Shown in pieces: positions 46,059 through 56,615 of a DNA stretch of 62,550 nt (the first letter of the stretch is position 1; every line of letters starts with the position of its first letter). Position numbers and translations under genes: made by a program. The notes under the pieces were generated by a model. The model was not told the origin of the DNA and made no database searches. It saw only the letters and a program-made list of their open reading frames with translations. Origin of the DNA: Prevotella sp. (GTDB lineage Bacteria; Bacteroidota; Bacteroidia; Bacteroidales; Bacteroidaceae); the NCBI GenBank assembly GCA_017475265.1, contig JAFVFY010000068.1, forward strand, positions 1 to 62,550. Direction: 5' to 3'.

Positions 46059-48599
46059 CTAGTGCTTGATGGAGTTGTCTTCCTTCTTGCCGTAGTGGCT
46101 GCTGGCATAGTTGCCGTAGCTGCCATAGTTGCCGTAGGTACTGGCGTAGCGTCCATATCCGTAGCGTCCATACTTACCGTACTTACCGTAGCCGTAGTAG
46201 TAACCGTACTTCTTCTTCGACATGTCAATACCATTGATGATCACGCAAATATTTTTCAGCTTCTTGTCGGCGTGGAGCGAGTTGACGATGCTGAAGCTGG
46301 CCTTCGGGGTGTAGTCGGAGCGGCAAACGAAGCAAGTGACATCGGCATACTTGCCAATCTGCAGCGTATCGGTAACGAGTCCCACAGGAGCGGTATCGAG
46401 GATGATGTAGTCGTACTCCTGCTTTAGGAGCTCAAATATCTCGCCGAGGTTATGACGCGCGAGCAACTCAGTGGGGTTGGGTGGCACGGGACCGGCAAGG
46501 AGCAGGTCGAGGTTAGCGTTGACACCCGACGGACGAATCTGTGACCTTAGATCAGCTTCGGTAACGTGTTCTTTGGTGAGCAGGGTGGTAACACCCGCCT
46601 GCCTGTCGGTGATATTGAACAGACGGCCTAGGGCAGGCTTACGGATGTCAAGACCAAGCAGTATGACCTTCTTGCCCAACAGTGCGAAGCTCACGCCGAG
46701 GTTAGCGGCGTTGAACGTCTTACCCTCACCCGAAGTAGCAGAGGTAAATAGTATGACTTTCTGCTCCTCAGCCATCATGAACTGGATGTTCGTTCGCATG
46801 GAGCGGAATATTTCGTCTATCTGGTTGTTCTGATTCTCACGGACAACGATTCCAGAAGCATCCTTTACAGCGTCGCTGGCCACTGCAACATCTGCAACGA
46901 TTGGCAGAGGAGTGAGCTTGGCTACATCCTCATGACCCTCAATCTTGTATCGGAGCAGCTGAATGACATAGGCAATAAGCAGCGGGAGAGCAAATCCGAG
47001 CACGATGGAGGCCAGCATGATAATGGCGCTCTTTGGACTGACCTTCCCACCAAAGGCAGGTTCGTCGATGAGCTTACCCTTGTCAGCCGTGGCTGCCAGT
47101 GAGATACTGTTCTCCTCACGTTTCTGCAACAGCATGAGGTAAAGGCCCGATTTTACTTCCTGCTGACGGCCAATCTGAGTGAGTATGCGCTCCTGCTCAG
47201 GCGTGTTGGAGATACGTGACTGGAACTCGCTGTACTGACGCTGAATACTCTGTTGCTGGATGTCAGCGGTGCGACGAGCCTGGCGAAGAGCCTCCTTGAT
47301 ACTAACCTCCAGCTGGTCGAGGGTGGTTGTCTGTGCCATCACGATGGGAGAGCTCTCTGAGGCAGCGGCTAGCAAACGGTTGCGGTCGAGCACGGTTTTG
47401 TTGTACTGTGATATGAGTGCTGAAGAGGCACCGTCGCTAAGACCAATGTTCGAAGGAATAATCTGGTAGCGGTTAGCGGGGTTCTCTACGTGCCGGCGCA
47501 GTTCATCGAGGATTTGAAGCTGTGTGTTGGCCTCCATGAGCTGTCCGTAGTAGGTGTTGGCCTGCGTCATGGTCTGCGTGGCATCGATGCGCATCTGTAC
47601 TAGGTTGTTGCTGCGCTTGTACGACTCAAGCTCACTTTCGGTGGCTCCCAGTTCGGCGTTAATCTTTTCCAGACGGGAGTTAATGAACTCCTCGGTTTTG
47701 TAAGCAATCTCGTTCTTGTCGGCATTAGCCTGGCGGTTGTAGCAAATCGCCAGTTGCTTCAGATAGTCGTGTGCACGCTCGGGATGCTGGTCCTTCAGGG
47801 TGAGCAGGGCTATTGACGTGACTTTTGACGTGGGTTCAATGCTAATACCGGCTGCATACTTTGAAGCAACGGCGATGGGAGACGTGATGGTGATGAAATA
47901 CGTTCCATTCAGGTCGTCTTTCATCTCACTTGACTCTTCCTCAGGCAGTCCCAGCCTCACTTCGGCCAATGCCTGTTCGTATGCCATGTTCTTGGTGAAG
48001 GTGAGAGTTCCGTATGGGGTCTTTAGTGCTGCGGGGAGCGTCTTGAACGAACCTTGGAAATCAGGACCTTCCACTTGATAGTTCTCACCATTCTTGAACA
48101 ACTTGAACTGGATTGAAGTGAGCTTTTTGTCGAGGGCTTTGAGATGCTCGGCATCAAGGTCTACGCTGATGGGCTGGTATTTGTAGACAAGCGACTTTTT
48201 AATCTTTCCTTTAGAACGATACTCCACGTAGAGTTTCAGATCCCTGACAGCCTCCAGTGCTAGTATGCGAGACTTAAGTATCTCAATCTCATTGTCAATA
48301 CCCGTTGAGTTTGTCATGAATCCCAAGTCCTGCATGTTGGCGAGCATCTGCCCGGTTCTACCACGGTTCGACTGCTCTTCCTTAATTAGCATCTTCGCCG
48401 ACACCTGATAGACGGGGTTAGCGTAGCGCAGGTAGATGAGCGAACCACACACGAAAATGAACATTGACAGGAGGAACCACTGCCAATTGAGCACCACAAG
48501 GGTGAAGATGGTTTTGATGTCGAATGATGCCTCTTCTTCTTTCTGGTTTCTTAACTCCAGCTCTTCTTGTTGGGCATCGAACTTTTTGTTTTCTTCCAT
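46059..48599 (-). CDS. capsule chain-length/tyrosine autokinase (Wzc-like)
   Basis: The 846-residue inner-membrane protein has a first span at about 33-52 (LVVLNWQWFLLSMFIFVCGS), a Wzz domain, a coiled-coil/GNVR region to about residue 500, a second span (ALPLLIAYVIQLL) and a BY-kinase with Walker A SATSGEGKTF, Walker A' LGLDIRKPAL and Walker B YIILDTAP. The tail is unusually rich in tyrosine and glycine (GYYYGYGKYGKYGRYGYGRY and on), the autophosphorylation cluster. It works with the SLBB export protein at 14941. It follows rfbA by 41 bases. Confidence 0.92.
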   Translation of the reverse strand: MEENKKFDAQQEELELRNQKEEEASFDIKTIFTLVVLNWQWFLLSMFIFVCGSLIYLRYANPVYQVSAKMLIKEEQSNRGRTGQMLANMQDLGFMTNSTGIDNEIEILKSRILALEAVRDLKLYVEYRSKGKIKKSLVYKYQPISVDLDAEHLKALDKKLTSIQFKLFKNGENYQVEGPDFQGSFKTLPAALKTPYGTLTFTKNMAYEQALAEVRLGLPEEESSEMKDDLNGTYFITITSPIAVASKYAAGISIEPTSKVTSIALLTLKDQHPERAHDYLKQLAICYNRQANADKNEIAYKTEEFINSRLEKINAELGATESELESYKRSNNLVQMRIDATQTMTQANTYYGQLMEANTQLQILDELRRHVENPANRYQIIPSNIGLSDGASSALISQYNKTVLDRNRLLAAASESSPIVMAQTTTLDQLEVSIKEALRQARRTADIQQQSIQRQYSEFQSRISNTPEQERILTQIGRQQEVKSGLYLMLLQKREENSISLAATADKGKLIDEPAFGGKVSPKSAIIMLASIVLGFALPLLIAYVIQLLRYKIEGHEDVAKLTPLPIVADVAVASDAVKDASGIVVRENQNNQIDEIFRSMRTNIQFMMAEEQKVILFTSATSGEGKTFNAANLGVSFALLGKKVILLGLDIRKPALGRLFNITDRQAGVTTLLTKEHVTEADLRSQIRPSGVNANLDLLLAGPVPPNPTELLARHNLGEIFELLKQEYDYIILDTAPVGLVTDTLQIGKYADVTCFVCRSDYTPKASFSIVNSLHADKKLKNICVIINGIDMSKKKYGYYYGYGKYGKYGRYGYGRYASTYGNYGSYGNYASSHYGKKEDNSIKH

Positions 48600-48640
48600 T
48601 TTATTGATTATTGATTATTTTCGATTAAATTGATATATCC

Positions 48641-49516
48641 TTAATTTTCAGCCAACTGTATGAGGTATTTCCCATAGTCGTTTTTCCTCATGGGTTCAGC
48701 CAGTTGTAGTAATTGCTCCTTGTTTATCCATCCTTTCTTGAATGCAATCTCCTCCAAGCAGGCTACCTTCAGTCCCTGGCGCTTCTCTATTACCTCAATG
48801 AAAGTCGATGCCTCGGCCAGCGAGTCGTGAGTGCCGGTGTCGAGCCATGCGAAGCCACGCTGCAGGGTCTGCACCTTCAGCTTCTTCTGAGCCAAATACT
48901 CCTGGTTCACTGTAGTTATCTCTAGCTCACCACGTGCACTGGGCTTGATATTCTTGGCAATCTCCACTACGCTGTTGGGGTAGAAATAGAGTCCCACTAC
49001 GGCATAGTTCGATTTCGGGTTTTCGGGTTTCTCCTCAATGCTGAGGCAGTTGCCCTCGCTGTCGAACTCCGCCACACCATAGCGCTCAGGGTCGTTTACA
49101 TAATAGCCAAATACAGTAGCAAGCCCGTGTTTCTCAGCATTTTCCACACTTTGCTTCAATAATCCAGTGAAGCCAGAACCATAGAAAATATTGTCGCCCA
49201 AAACAAGACAGGCGCAATCGTCGCCAATAAACTTTTCGCCAATGATGAACGCCTGAGCCAGTCCGTCGGGTGACGGCTGCTCGGCATACTCAAAGTGTAC
49301 CCCTAGCTCTGAACCGTCGCCTAGCAATCGACGAAATCCCGGAAGGTCGTAAGGCGTTGAGATAATCAAAATCTCCCTTATTCCAGCCAGCATGAGAGCC
49401 GAAATGGGGTAGTAAATCATTGGCTTGTCGAAAATGGGAATAAGCTGTTTACTCACTCCCTTGGTAATCGGATAGAGGCGTGTTCCGCTCCCACCGGCCA
49501 AAACAATTCCTTTCAT
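48641..49516 (-). CDS. rfbA: glucose-1-phosphate thymidylyltransferase
   Basis: The 291-residue enzyme makes dTDP-glucose, the first step to dTDP-rhamnose. Signatures are [46 protein letters not shown] and [20 protein letters not shown]. Length is that of RmlA. No rfbB/C/D lies next to it. It leads the wzc transcript from its own promoter. Confidence 0.95.
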   Translation of the reverse strand: MKGIVLAGGSGTRLYPITKGVSKQLIPIFDKPMIYYPISALMLAGIREILIISTPYDLPGFRRLLGDGSELGVHFEYAEQPSPDGLAQAFIIGEKFIGDDCACLVLGDNIFYGSGFTGLLKQSVENAEKHGLATVFGYYVNDPERYGVAEFDSEGNCLSIEEKPENPKSNYAVVGLYFYPNSVVEIAKNIKPSARGELEITTVNQEYLAQKKLKVQTLQRGFAWLDTGTHDSLAEASTFIEVIEKRQGLKVACLEEIAFKKGWINKEQLLQLAEPMRKNDYGKYLIQLAEN

Positions 49517-49545
49517 AAATGATTTATAACGTTATAATCGGGTGC

Positions 49546-49553
49546 AAAGGTAG
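49546..49553 (-). promoter_or_regulatory. -7 box for rfbA-wzc operon
   Basis: TACCTTTG on the minus strand, 30 bases before the rfbA ATG. Confidence 0.6.
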
Positions 49554-49609
49554 TAATAAGTGGCGTAAATACCAAATTATTTAATTTTTTTTGATAGTTT
49601 CAAAACAAA

Positions 49610-49640
49610 ATCGGCTTGGCGTATATGTTGCCAAGCCGAT
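49610..49640 (-). terminator. clpC terminator
   Basis: ATCGGCTTGGC (49640-49630) pairs with GCCAAGCCGAT (49620-49610) on the minus strand, followed by TTTTG. Confidence 0.85.
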
Positions 49641-49648
49641 GTTCTTTT

Positions 49649-52255
49649 TTACGATTTACTGTATGTTAGTTCTTCTTTCTCGGGATGCTTGTCAATGTGG
49701 ATAACGGAACCAAGCTTCAGATCCTCGCCGAGGATGAGCTCGCAGACACCGTCCTCAATATAGTTCTGCAGGGCACGTTTTAGCGGACGGGCACCGAATT
49801 GCACATCGTAGCCTTTCGTGGCGATGAACTCCTTGGCAGCATCGGTAAGTGTCACCTCATAACCCAAGTCCCTGATGCGTTTCATTAGCGGACGAAGTTC
49901 AACATCGACGATTCGTTTGATAGCTTCTAGGTCGAGCTGGTCGAAGGTGATAATCTCGTCCAGACGGTTGAGAAACTCTGGCGAGAACTGCTTTGACAGG
50001 GCTTTCTGCACGATGCTGCGGGCATGCTCACGGTCTTTCTCGTCCATGTTGGCACCGAAGGTCGTAGCATTGAAGCCCACACCACGACCAAAGTCCTTCA
50101 GCTGGCGTGTTCCCGCGTTGCTGGTCATGATGATGACGGTGTTGCGGAAATCCACAAAACGACCGTTGCCATCGGTGAGGCGACCCTCGTCGAGTACTTG
50201 CAACAGGAGGTTAAAGACGTTGCCGTGGGCTTTCTCTATTTCGTCGAGGAGTACAATGCTGTAAGGTTTGCGGCGTACGCGCTCGGTAAGCTGTCCGCCC
50301 TCCTCATAGCCTACGTAGCCCGGAGGCGCTCCAATAAGGCGAGAAACGTTGAACGATTCGGTATATTCACTCATGTCGATACGGATAAGTGCATCGGCAG
50401 AGCCGAACATCTGCTCGGCAAGCTTCTTGGCTAGGTATGTCTTTCCCACACCTGTTGGACCTAGGAACATGAAGGCTCCAATGGGGTGGTTGGGGTCTTT
50501 CAATCCGACACGGTTGCGCTGTATGGCCTTTACCATCTTGTCGATAGCCTTGTCCTGTGCGATGACGCAATCCTTCAATGCTGGTCCCATGTTCTTCAGC
50601 CTCATGCCCTCGTTCTCGGCCATTCGTTGCACAGGAATTCCAGTCATCATGGAGACAACATCGCTCACCTCGGATTCGGTTACCATCTGGCTGTCATCAA
50701 GTCCTCCTGCCTGCCATTCCTCCTGCATCTGTTTCAGTTCCTGTTCCAGCTCTGCCTGACGGTCACGATAGCTGGCAGCAAGTTCAAAGTTCTGATTGCT
50801 GACGGCACGCCCCTTCTTCTCCTTCACCTGGCTCAGTTCCTTCTCCTTCTCAGCAATCTCTGGCGGAATCTGTGCAGTTTTTAAATGTACGCGCGAACCT
50901 GTTTCGTCCATAGCGTCAATAGCCTTGTCAGGCTGGCTGCGGTCGGTGACATATCGTTCTGTCAATTTGACACACGCCAAGATGGCATCATCGGTATAAC
51001 GCACGTGATGATGATGCTCATAGCGATCTTTGATATTCTGGAGTATTTGAATGGTCTCATCGATGGTGGTGGGGTCGATGATGACCTTTTGGAAACGGCG
51101 TTCTAGTGCGCCGTCTTTCTCTATGGAGTTGCGGTATTCGTCGAGCGTGGTAGCTCCGATACACTGTATGGTTCCCCTTGCCAATGCGGGTTTCATGATA
51201 TTGGCAGCATCCATGGAGCCTGCAGTGCCTCCTGCGCCTATCATGGTGTGAATCTCATCGATGAATACAATGATGTCGGGTGTTGACTCTATCTCCTTGA
51301 GCAGCGCCTTGATGCGTTCCTCAAACTGTCCACGGTATTTCGTTCCGGCCACAAGACCCGTCATATCGAGGTTGACAATGCGCTTGCCCAAAAACATAGG
51401 CGAGCACTTGCGCTGAGCGATAAGCTGAGCCAGCCCTTCTACAATTGCACTCTTACCAACGCCGGGTTCTCCGATGAGTATGGGGTTGTTTTTCTTACGT
51501 CGTCCTAGAATCTCCATCACACGCTGAATCTCCCGTTCACGGCCAACCACAGTGTCGAGTTTACCCTCCGTAGCGGCCTTCGTAAGGTCAGTGGAGAAAT
51601 TGTCGAGCACAGGAGTCTTCGACTTCTCCTTCTGTCCTTCTCCTTTTTTATCAGTAGTGTTGGTGGTTGTGCCTTGTTCGTCATCCTCCTCGTCCTCATC
51701 GGGAAGATTGAGGGCATCCTGGGGATTGAGATTTCTTGCTCCGACAGGCTCAATAAGTGTCCCGTTGGGTCGGGCGGAGGTTTGAGATTTGAGATTTTGT
51801 TGTTCGCCACCCTTGAGCAGGGTCAGCAGGTCATCATAGTTCATGTTATTTGTCTCGAGAATTTGTTTGGCTCCGTTGTTCACCTGGTCGTGCAGGATAG
51901 CCAGCAACAGATGTTCCTCCTCTACGGGCTGCTTATGTTGTATGCGAGCCTCAAGCACAGCGAGCTTTAAGATATTCGATGCACTCTCGTTGAGGACAAT
52001 ATCTCTTTGAGGAGTTGAGGAGTCGTGTAGTTGTGTAGCTGTAGAGTCGTTGCGTAGCTTCTGCTCCAATGACTGCTTGATGAAAGGAGTATTAAGTTGT
52101 AGGCGTCGGAAAACGCTGTTTGCTGCCCCGTCTTTCATGCGCATCATACCCAGTAGAAGATGTTCGGGGCCAACGCTGGTGCTCGACAGACGGGCTGCCT
52201 CCTCACGAGAGAAGGCTAATATTTCAGATACCTTTGAAGAAAATTGACTTGTCAT
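49649..52255 (-). CDS. clpC: ATP-dependent Clp protease ATPase subunit (ClpC-type)
   Basis: The 868-residue AAA+ unfoldase has a Clp_N repeat domain ([20 protein letters not shown]), first Walker A GEPGVGKS, a middle UVR-like segment ([20 protein letters not shown]), and second Walker A GPTGVGKT, with Walker [12 protein letters not shown]. It feeds proteins to ClpP. Within the N-terminal region two repeat-derived inserts occur: [15 protein letters not shown] (about 68-83) and [10 protein letters not shown] (about 152-160), both in loops or the linker before D1. An acidic linker [12 protein letters not shown]-like run also precedes D1. Confidence 0.93.
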   Translation of the reverse strand: MTSQFSSKVSEILAFSREEAARLSSTSVGPEHLLLGMMRMKDGAANSVFRRLQLNTPFIKQSLEQKLRNDSTATQLHDSSTPQRDIVLNESASNILKLAVLEARIQHKQPVEEEHLLLAILHDQVNNGAKQILETNNMNYDDLLTLLKGGEQQNLKSQTSARPNGTLIEPVGARNLNPQDALNLPDEDEEDDEQGTTTNTTDKKGEGQKEKSKTPVLDNFSTDLTKAATEGKLDTVVGREREIQRVMEILGRRKKNNPILIGEPGVGKSAIVEGLAQLIAQRKCSPMFLGKRIVNLDMTGLVAGTKYRGQFEERIKALLKEIESTPDIIVFIDEIHTMIGAGGTAGSMDAANIMKPALARGTIQCIGATTLDEYRNSIEKDGALERRFQKVIIDPTTIDETIQILQNIKDRYEHHHHVRYTDDAILACVKLTERYVTDRSQPDKAIDAMDETGSRVHLKTAQIPPEIAEKEKELSQVKEKKGRAVSNQNFELAASYRDRQAELEQELKQMQEEWQAGGLDDSQMVTESEVSDVVSMMTGIPVQRMAENEGMRLKNMGPALKDCVIAQDKAIDKMVKAIQRNRVGLKDPNHPIGAFMFLGPTGVGKTYLAKKLAEQMFGSADALIRIDMSEYTESFNVSRLIGAPPGYVGYEEGGQLTERVRRKPYSIVLLDEIEKAHGNVFNLLLQVLDEGRLTDGNGRFVDFRNTVIIMTSNAGTRQLKDFGRGVGFNATTFGANMDEKDREHARSIVQKALSKQFSPEFLNRLDEIITFDQLDLEAIKRIVDVELRPLMKRIRDLGYEVTLTDAAKEFIATKGYDVQFGARPLKRALQNYIEDGVCELILGEDLKLGSVIHIDKHPEKEELTYSKS
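51777..51800. repeat. TTTGAGATTTGAGATT repeat inside clpC
   Basis: Two to three TTTGAGA units in frame in the linker before D1 (minus-strand reading TCTCAAATCTCAAA, the same as the intergenic type). Confidence 0.75.
52009..52055. repeat. simple repeat inside Clp_N of clpC
   Basis: GAGGAGTTGAGGAGTCGTGT and AGTTGTGTAGCTGTAGAGTC units in frame between the two Clp_N halves. Confidence 0.65.
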
Positions 52256-52297
52256 GTAATGTATGTCTGCAAAAGGTGTGCCAAACTGGTTGAGAGT

Positions 52298-54805
52298 TTA
52301 AAACTCATAGCCTACAGAGGCAAGGAACCATAGTCCGCGCTGGGGCACTAGACCAGTATCCATGCCGCTCTGATTGTATTTTTTGTTAAAGAGGTTGTGG
52401 ATATTTAATCCAAAAGAGAGCTTTCCTAATCGGTATTCGGCACCAAGGTCGAACACGATGCGTGGGTTGATGTCCTGACTCGACACCAATTTGTTGTCTA
52501 ACAGATCAATCATCAACTTTGTCAATTCCTGCCGGTATTGTTCGTCATCGACAGCATCCGTAATTAATAGTTCAGCTATTCCATATATCTGCGACAGCGT
52601 TGTAACGGAAACGTTGTATGTACTTTGTTCCCCTTGGAAAGAGGCCTTGGCAAAGACTCTCAGATTCTTCGTCGCCTGCCATCCCGTCACTAGGTTGGCC
52701 ATGATGGAGGGTATACTGTTGTTGTGGTTGATGTCATAGTGGAAGAGTTCTGATATTTTGACACTCGACTTGAGTGTGCGAATCCACGTGGCGTTCAAGT
52801 TTGCCGTCAGCCTTCCTTTCTTGTATCCTGCCATCATTTCAACCCCGATGGTTTTGTCCATTCCACCGTTCCCGTATCCAAGAATATGTGAGAATATCAG
52901 TTCTTCCGCCCTGTTGTAGAAGGCATTCAGCTCAAAGTCGAGTCCTTTCAGCCACTGAGTGCCAGAGAAAGTGAGCTGGTAGGAGTGCAGCGTCTCCGGG
53001 TGTAGATGCTCATAGTTCTGCAGGGCATTTTTATCTTCGGTTTCATATTGCAGAAGAGACATGAACTGGTTAATCTTCTGGTAGAGGTATGGTGCGTCAA
53101 CAAACGACTTGGAGTAGCTCAGTTTGACGTTCCACTTTGGCCTTAGATAGATGAGTGCCAGTCGTGGCGACAGCTCATTGACCCGTGAGTTGTCGAAACG
53201 CGCCTTATGGTCATAGCGCAGTCCGGCATTCAGAATGAGTGACTTCCAACTATGCTTCAGCTGTGCAAAGGCATTGTAGCTGTTCTCGTGGCCTTTGCCC
53301 ACTTGAGCGAGCATAGCATTCTCAGGCGTGGACTTGATGAAGTCATAGCCTATGGTATAGCGCACATCGTCGAGTTGGAAGTGTGAGTATTCCACCCCGA
53401 AGGTGAGGTAGCCGCTATGGTCGGCAGTGGCCATGTACTTATAGTCGCCTTTCAGTTGCATACCGTAGCTTTGCTCTTGGCCATTGATGTAACGCGATGT
53501 TCCACCGTGTTCTTTGAAGATCACACCAAGGGTGTCTGCAAGACTCAGGAGGTCTGCAATCCGTGGCACTGTATCGTCGCTGATGACCTGATAGTGCGTC
53601 AGGTCTGCTTTGTCGTAGCTCAGTGTCCCGTCGAATGTTAGCTTACCAAACTGTCGCTCGTATTTCAGACTGGCATGGTGCGAACCGGTGGCAAAGCCCG
53701 GATGCAAACCGTTGTATGTGCGGTAGCGCTCATAGTCGTAGGCAGATGCAGAGGTGCTGACGGTATAGGGCGAGCGCACCTGTGAGAAACGTGTGTCGTA
53801 CATGAACTGGACATCCTTCCACCTAAGCGTGGCACCCATGTCGTAGGACGGTTTTTTACCGATGCCTCCCACGGTAACCTTGCCGTCGGAATATCCCAAG
53901 TCCCATATATCAGGAACGTCGCGCAACTCACCACTGGTCCTATACACACTTCCCCATATCAGAATATCGAGGTCATAGTATCGCTTTCCAAAGAGCACGT
54001 CTGCCTTTACCTGTCCATGGTTGCCATAGCCAGCCTTAACCTTGATTCCGTCCACGTCAGCACCTTGCTTCGTGATGAGGTTCACTACGGCTGTCAGGGC
54101 CACACCGCCATAGAGCGACGATGCCGGGCCACGCAGTACCTCTATCTGCTTCAGCTTCTCCAGGTTGATGCTGAAGTCAGGGGCAGCGATGTTTGTGCAA
54201 TAGCTGTTCAGACGGTGGCCGTCGAGCATGATAAGGATTTTCTCCTGGCTGTTGCTGAAGATGCCGCGCATGGCGATGTTGATATCGTCGTTGCAATCGA
54301 CGATACTCATACCTGGCACGTAGGTTGCCAGCACCTCCTGCAGATTGCGGGCTCCGCTATCGCGAATCATCTGCTCGGTGATGAGCGTCGTGGGTACAGG
54401 CACTTCGCTCAGCCTTTCCTCATGGCTCGATGCCGTGGTAATGGTATTCTCCGAACGCCCGCTGATGCGTTCCACCATGTCAGTGAACCTCTGAGGGTCA
54501 TCGATTGTCGTACTGTAGTAAGGGTTCTCCTTCAGCAGCTTGTGTACGTATTCCTCTGCCTCTGACTCGTTGTCCAAGCCCAGCGCGCACAGTGACAGCA
54601 GACGGTAGGCACTCTGACGAATACTGCCAGAGAAATTCTTCACGTTGCTGCTCAGTAGCTTCTGCGCTTCCTCTATGCGCCCGATGTTGTAGTTTGTTTC
54701 CGCAGCTTCGTAGATGCTACGATCCTGCTCGTCGGTGTTCTGAGCTGTCAGCGAAAGTGCGTTGAAGGAAAGCCAAAGAAGGAATAATGCTTTTATCTTC
54801 ATCAT
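52298..54805 (-). CDS. TonB-dependent outer-membrane receptor
   Basis: The 835-residue protein has a signal peptide (MMKIKALFLLWLSFNALSLT), a TPR-like N-terminal region of about 100 residues (YNIGRIEEAQKLLSSNVKNF), a plug (TTASSHEERLSEVPVPTTLI, with ILIMLDGHRLNSY and IEVLRGPASSLYGGVALTAV) and a 22-strand barrel ending FLASVGYEF. The substrate is unknown. There is no SusD partner, so it is more likely for iron complexes, vitamins or peptides than for glycans (inference). Confidence 0.9.
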   Translation of the reverse strand: MMKIKALFLLWLSFNALSLTAQNTDEQDRSIYEAAETNYNIGRIEEAQKLLSSNVKNFSGSIRQSAYRLLSLCALGLDNESEAEEYVHKLLKENPYYSTTIDDPQRFTDMVERISGRSENTITTASSHEERLSEVPVPTTLITEQMIRDSGARNLQEVLATYVPGMSIVDCNDDINIAMRGIFSNSQEKILIMLDGHRLNSYCTNIAAPDFSINLEKLKQIEVLRGPASSLYGGVALTAVVNLITKQGADVDGIKVKAGYGNHGQVKADVLFGKRYYDLDILIWGSVYRTSGELRDVPDIWDLGYSDGKVTVGGIGKKPSYDMGATLRWKDVQFMYDTRFSQVRSPYTVSTSASAYDYERYRTYNGLHPGFATGSHHASLKYERQFGKLTFDGTLSYDKADLTHYQVISDDTVPRIADLLSLADTLGVIFKEHGGTSRYINGQEQSYGMQLKGDYKYMATADHSGYLTFGVEYSHFQLDDVRYTIGYDFIKSTPENAMLAQVGKGHENSYNAFAQLKHSWKSLILNAGLRYDHKARFDNSRVNELSPRLALIYLRPKWNVKLSYSKSFVDAPYLYQKINQFMSLLQYETEDKNALQNYEHLHPETLHSYQLTFSGTQWLKGLDFELNAFYNRAEELIFSHILGYGNGGMDKTIGVEMMAGYKKGRLTANLNATWIRTLKSSVKISELFHYDINHNNSIPSIMANLVTGWQATKNLRVFAKASFQGEQSTYNVSVTTLSQIYGIAELLITDAVDDEQYRQELTKLMIDLLDNKLVSSQDINPRIVFDLGAEYRLGKLSFGLNIHNLFNKKYNQSGMDTGLVPQRGLWFLASVGYEF

Positions 54806-54844
54806 TTCAATCTGAAAGTGCGAATTATAAATAATGTGGAAAAG

Positions 54845-55453
54845 TCAGCGTATGACTTTTACCTCCCCTCCTGGTCCAAGCTTGATGATGGCTGAGGGCT
54901 GATGGGGCTTGTGTTCCTGTCGGCGGCTCCAGCAGACATAGTCCACTTGCTCAATAATACGTGGGTCTATGTCGCGGTAGTTCTGGGCGGCTGGTTCTCC
55001 GCTGATGTTGGCCGAGGTTGAGACGATGGCCTTCTGGAAACGGTAGCACAGTTCTCGGGAGAAGGATTCCTGGGTGATACGTATGCCGACAGAGCCATCG
55101 GCAGCGATAAGATTGGGTGCCAGATTGACGGCTCCGTCGAGGATGAGGGTGGTAGGTCGGATAGCTTCGGCCTTTGACTTTTGACCTTCGGCCTTTGACT
55201 CCATCAGGCAGTCGATGAGCTGCCAGGCCACATCGGGCACGTTGCGCACATAGCGTTGCAGACGAGCATCGCTGTCTACCAGACATATAAGTGACTTGGA
55301 GTCATCGCGCTGCTTTATCTCATATACACGCCGTACTGCATCCTCGTTGGTGGCATCACAGCCAATTCCCCAAATGGTGTCCGTGGGGTATAGGATGATG
55401 CCACCCCGGCGCAGCACCTCCACGGCGTTCTTAATATCCTGTTCTTGTGTCAT
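54845..55453 (-). CDS. threonylcarbamoyl-AMP synthase (Sua5/YrdC)
   Basis: The 202-residue enzyme makes the intermediate for the t6A37 modification of tRNA, together with TsaD (57774). Visible are GGIILYPTDTIWGIGCDATN, VYEIKQRDDSKSLICLV, and STSANISGEPAAQNY. I start at MTQEQD (55453), since the first seven codons of the longer reading lie over the promoter. Residues about 84-97 (ESKAEGQKSKAEAI) come from a simple repeat GGCCTTTGACTTTTGACC in frame. Confidence 0.9.
   Translation of the reverse strand: MTQEQDIKNAVEVLRRGGIILYPTDTIWGIGCDATNEDAVRRVYEIKQRDDSKSLICLVDSDARLQRYVRNVPDVAWQLIDCLMESKAEGQKSKAEAIRPTTLILDGAVNLAPNLIAADGSVGIRITQESFSRELCYRFQKAIVSTSANISGEPAAQNYRDIDPRIIEQVDYVCWSRRQEHKPHQPSAIIKLGPGGEVKVIR
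55164..55203. repeat. simple repeat inside sua5
   Basis: TCGGCCTTTGACTTTTGACC then TTCGGCCTTTGACTCC, a near-duplicate coding for KAEGQKSKAE. Confidence 0.75.
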
Positions 55454-55460
55454 AACGGTG

Positions 55461-55468
55461 CAAAGGTA
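55461..55468 (-). promoter_or_regulatory. -7 box for sua5, near-leaderless
   Basis: TACCTTTG on the minus strand ends 7 bases before the ATG at 55453, so the transcript starts at or next to the start codon. Confidence 0.6.
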
Positions 55469-55565
55469 CGGCAAAATGTGCAGACGGCCAAGAAATCATT
55501 CCCTTTTGTAATGTGACTTGTGGTTAAAAATATAAAAAATAATCATGGCTTCAGATTTAAATGTG

Positions 55566-55573
55566 TAATTTTG
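55566..55573 (+). promoter_or_regulatory. -7 box for mltG, near-leaderless
   Basis: TAATTTTG ends 7 bases before the ATG at 55581. Confidence 0.55.
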
Positions 55574-55580
55574 CAGCTCA

Positions 55581-56576
55581 ATGAAGAACAAAACTATATA
55601 TTTTCTGATTCCAGCGCTGCTCTGTCTGATTGGCTTGGCAGCAATGGCATATTATTGTCTATGCACGTTTTTCAGCACTTCGAGTGAGACACATTATTTA
55701 TATATAGACGCCGACGATACGGTGGACTCCGTACTGACGAAGTTGAAGCCTATGTCCTCGGAGCACGCTCTTGCTGGCCTGTCCACAATGATGCGACATA
55801 CAAGTTATGCCGACCATGTGCGTACAGGCCGCTACGCCATAGAGCCGGGCATGAAAACCTACGACGTGCTGCAACGCCTGAAGAACGGCCACCAAGAACC
55901 CATCATGCTCACTATCCCTGAGGTGCGCACGATGGAGCAGCTGGCAGGACGACTAGGTCGCAAGCTGATGATAGACAGCGCGGACATAGCACCGCTTATC
56001 GTTGGCGACACGTTGGCACCCTGCCTCTTTGTGCCAGACACCTACGAGGTCTACTGGAATATCTCTGCCAATGCACTTATGGAACGTATGCAGCGCGAGC
56101 ACGACAGGTTCTGGAATAGTGAGAACCGTCGACAGCTGGCAGCCGATCTGGGACTCACACCTGAAGAGGTGTGTACCCTGGCTAGCATCATAGATGAAGA
56201 AACGGCCAACACCGGAGAGAAACCCGACATCGCTGGTATGTACCTCAACCGTCTGCACTGTGGTATGCCCCTTCAGGCTGACCCCACGGTGAAGTTTGCC
56301 CTGCAAGACTTTACCCTGCGTCGTATCTACAACGCCCACTTGGAGGTGGAGAGTCCCTACAATACCTATCGGAACGCTGGACTTCCCCCCGGCCCTATCA
56401 AGATAGCCAGCCAGCAGGGCATCGATGCCGTGCTCCATGCTTCGCAAAACCCCTTCCTCTATATGTGTGCCAAGGAGGACTTTTCTGGCACTCATAACTT
56501 TGCCGTCACATATAGTGAGCACCAAAGAAATGCTGCCCGCTATGCCAGAGCATTGAACCAAAGGGGAATCAGATGA
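55581..56576 (+). CDS. mltG: endolytic murein transglycosylase
   Basis: The 331-residue inner-membrane enzyme cuts nascent peptidoglycan. The membrane span is at about 7-30 (YFLIPALLCLIGLAAMAYYC), followed by a LysM-like subdomain, and the catalytic YceG domain with the active-site segment LASIIDEETANTGEKPDIAG, MYLNRLHCGMPLQADPTVKF and NTYRNAGLPPGPI. Length is normal. It is divergent from sua5 and followed by purN. Confidence 0.93.
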   Translation: MKNKTIYFLIPALLCLIGLAAMAYYCLCTFFSTSSETHYLYIDADDTVDSVLTKLKPMSSEHALAGLSTMMRHTSYADHVRTGRYAIEPGMKTYDVLQRLKNGHQEPIMLTIPEVRTMEQLAGRLGRKLMIDSADIAPLIVGDTLAPCLFVPDTYEVYWNISANALMERMQREHDRFWNSENRRQLAADLGLTPEEVCTLASIIDEETANTGEKPDIAGMYLNRLHCGMPLQADPTVKFALQDFTLRRIYNAHLEVESPYNTYRNAGLPPGPIKIASQQGIDAVLHASQNPFLYMCAKEDFSGTHNFAVTYSEHQRNAARYARALNQRGIR

Positions 56577-56615
56577 TTTTCGAATTTACGTTTTTCAATT
56601 GTCGATTGACGGATT

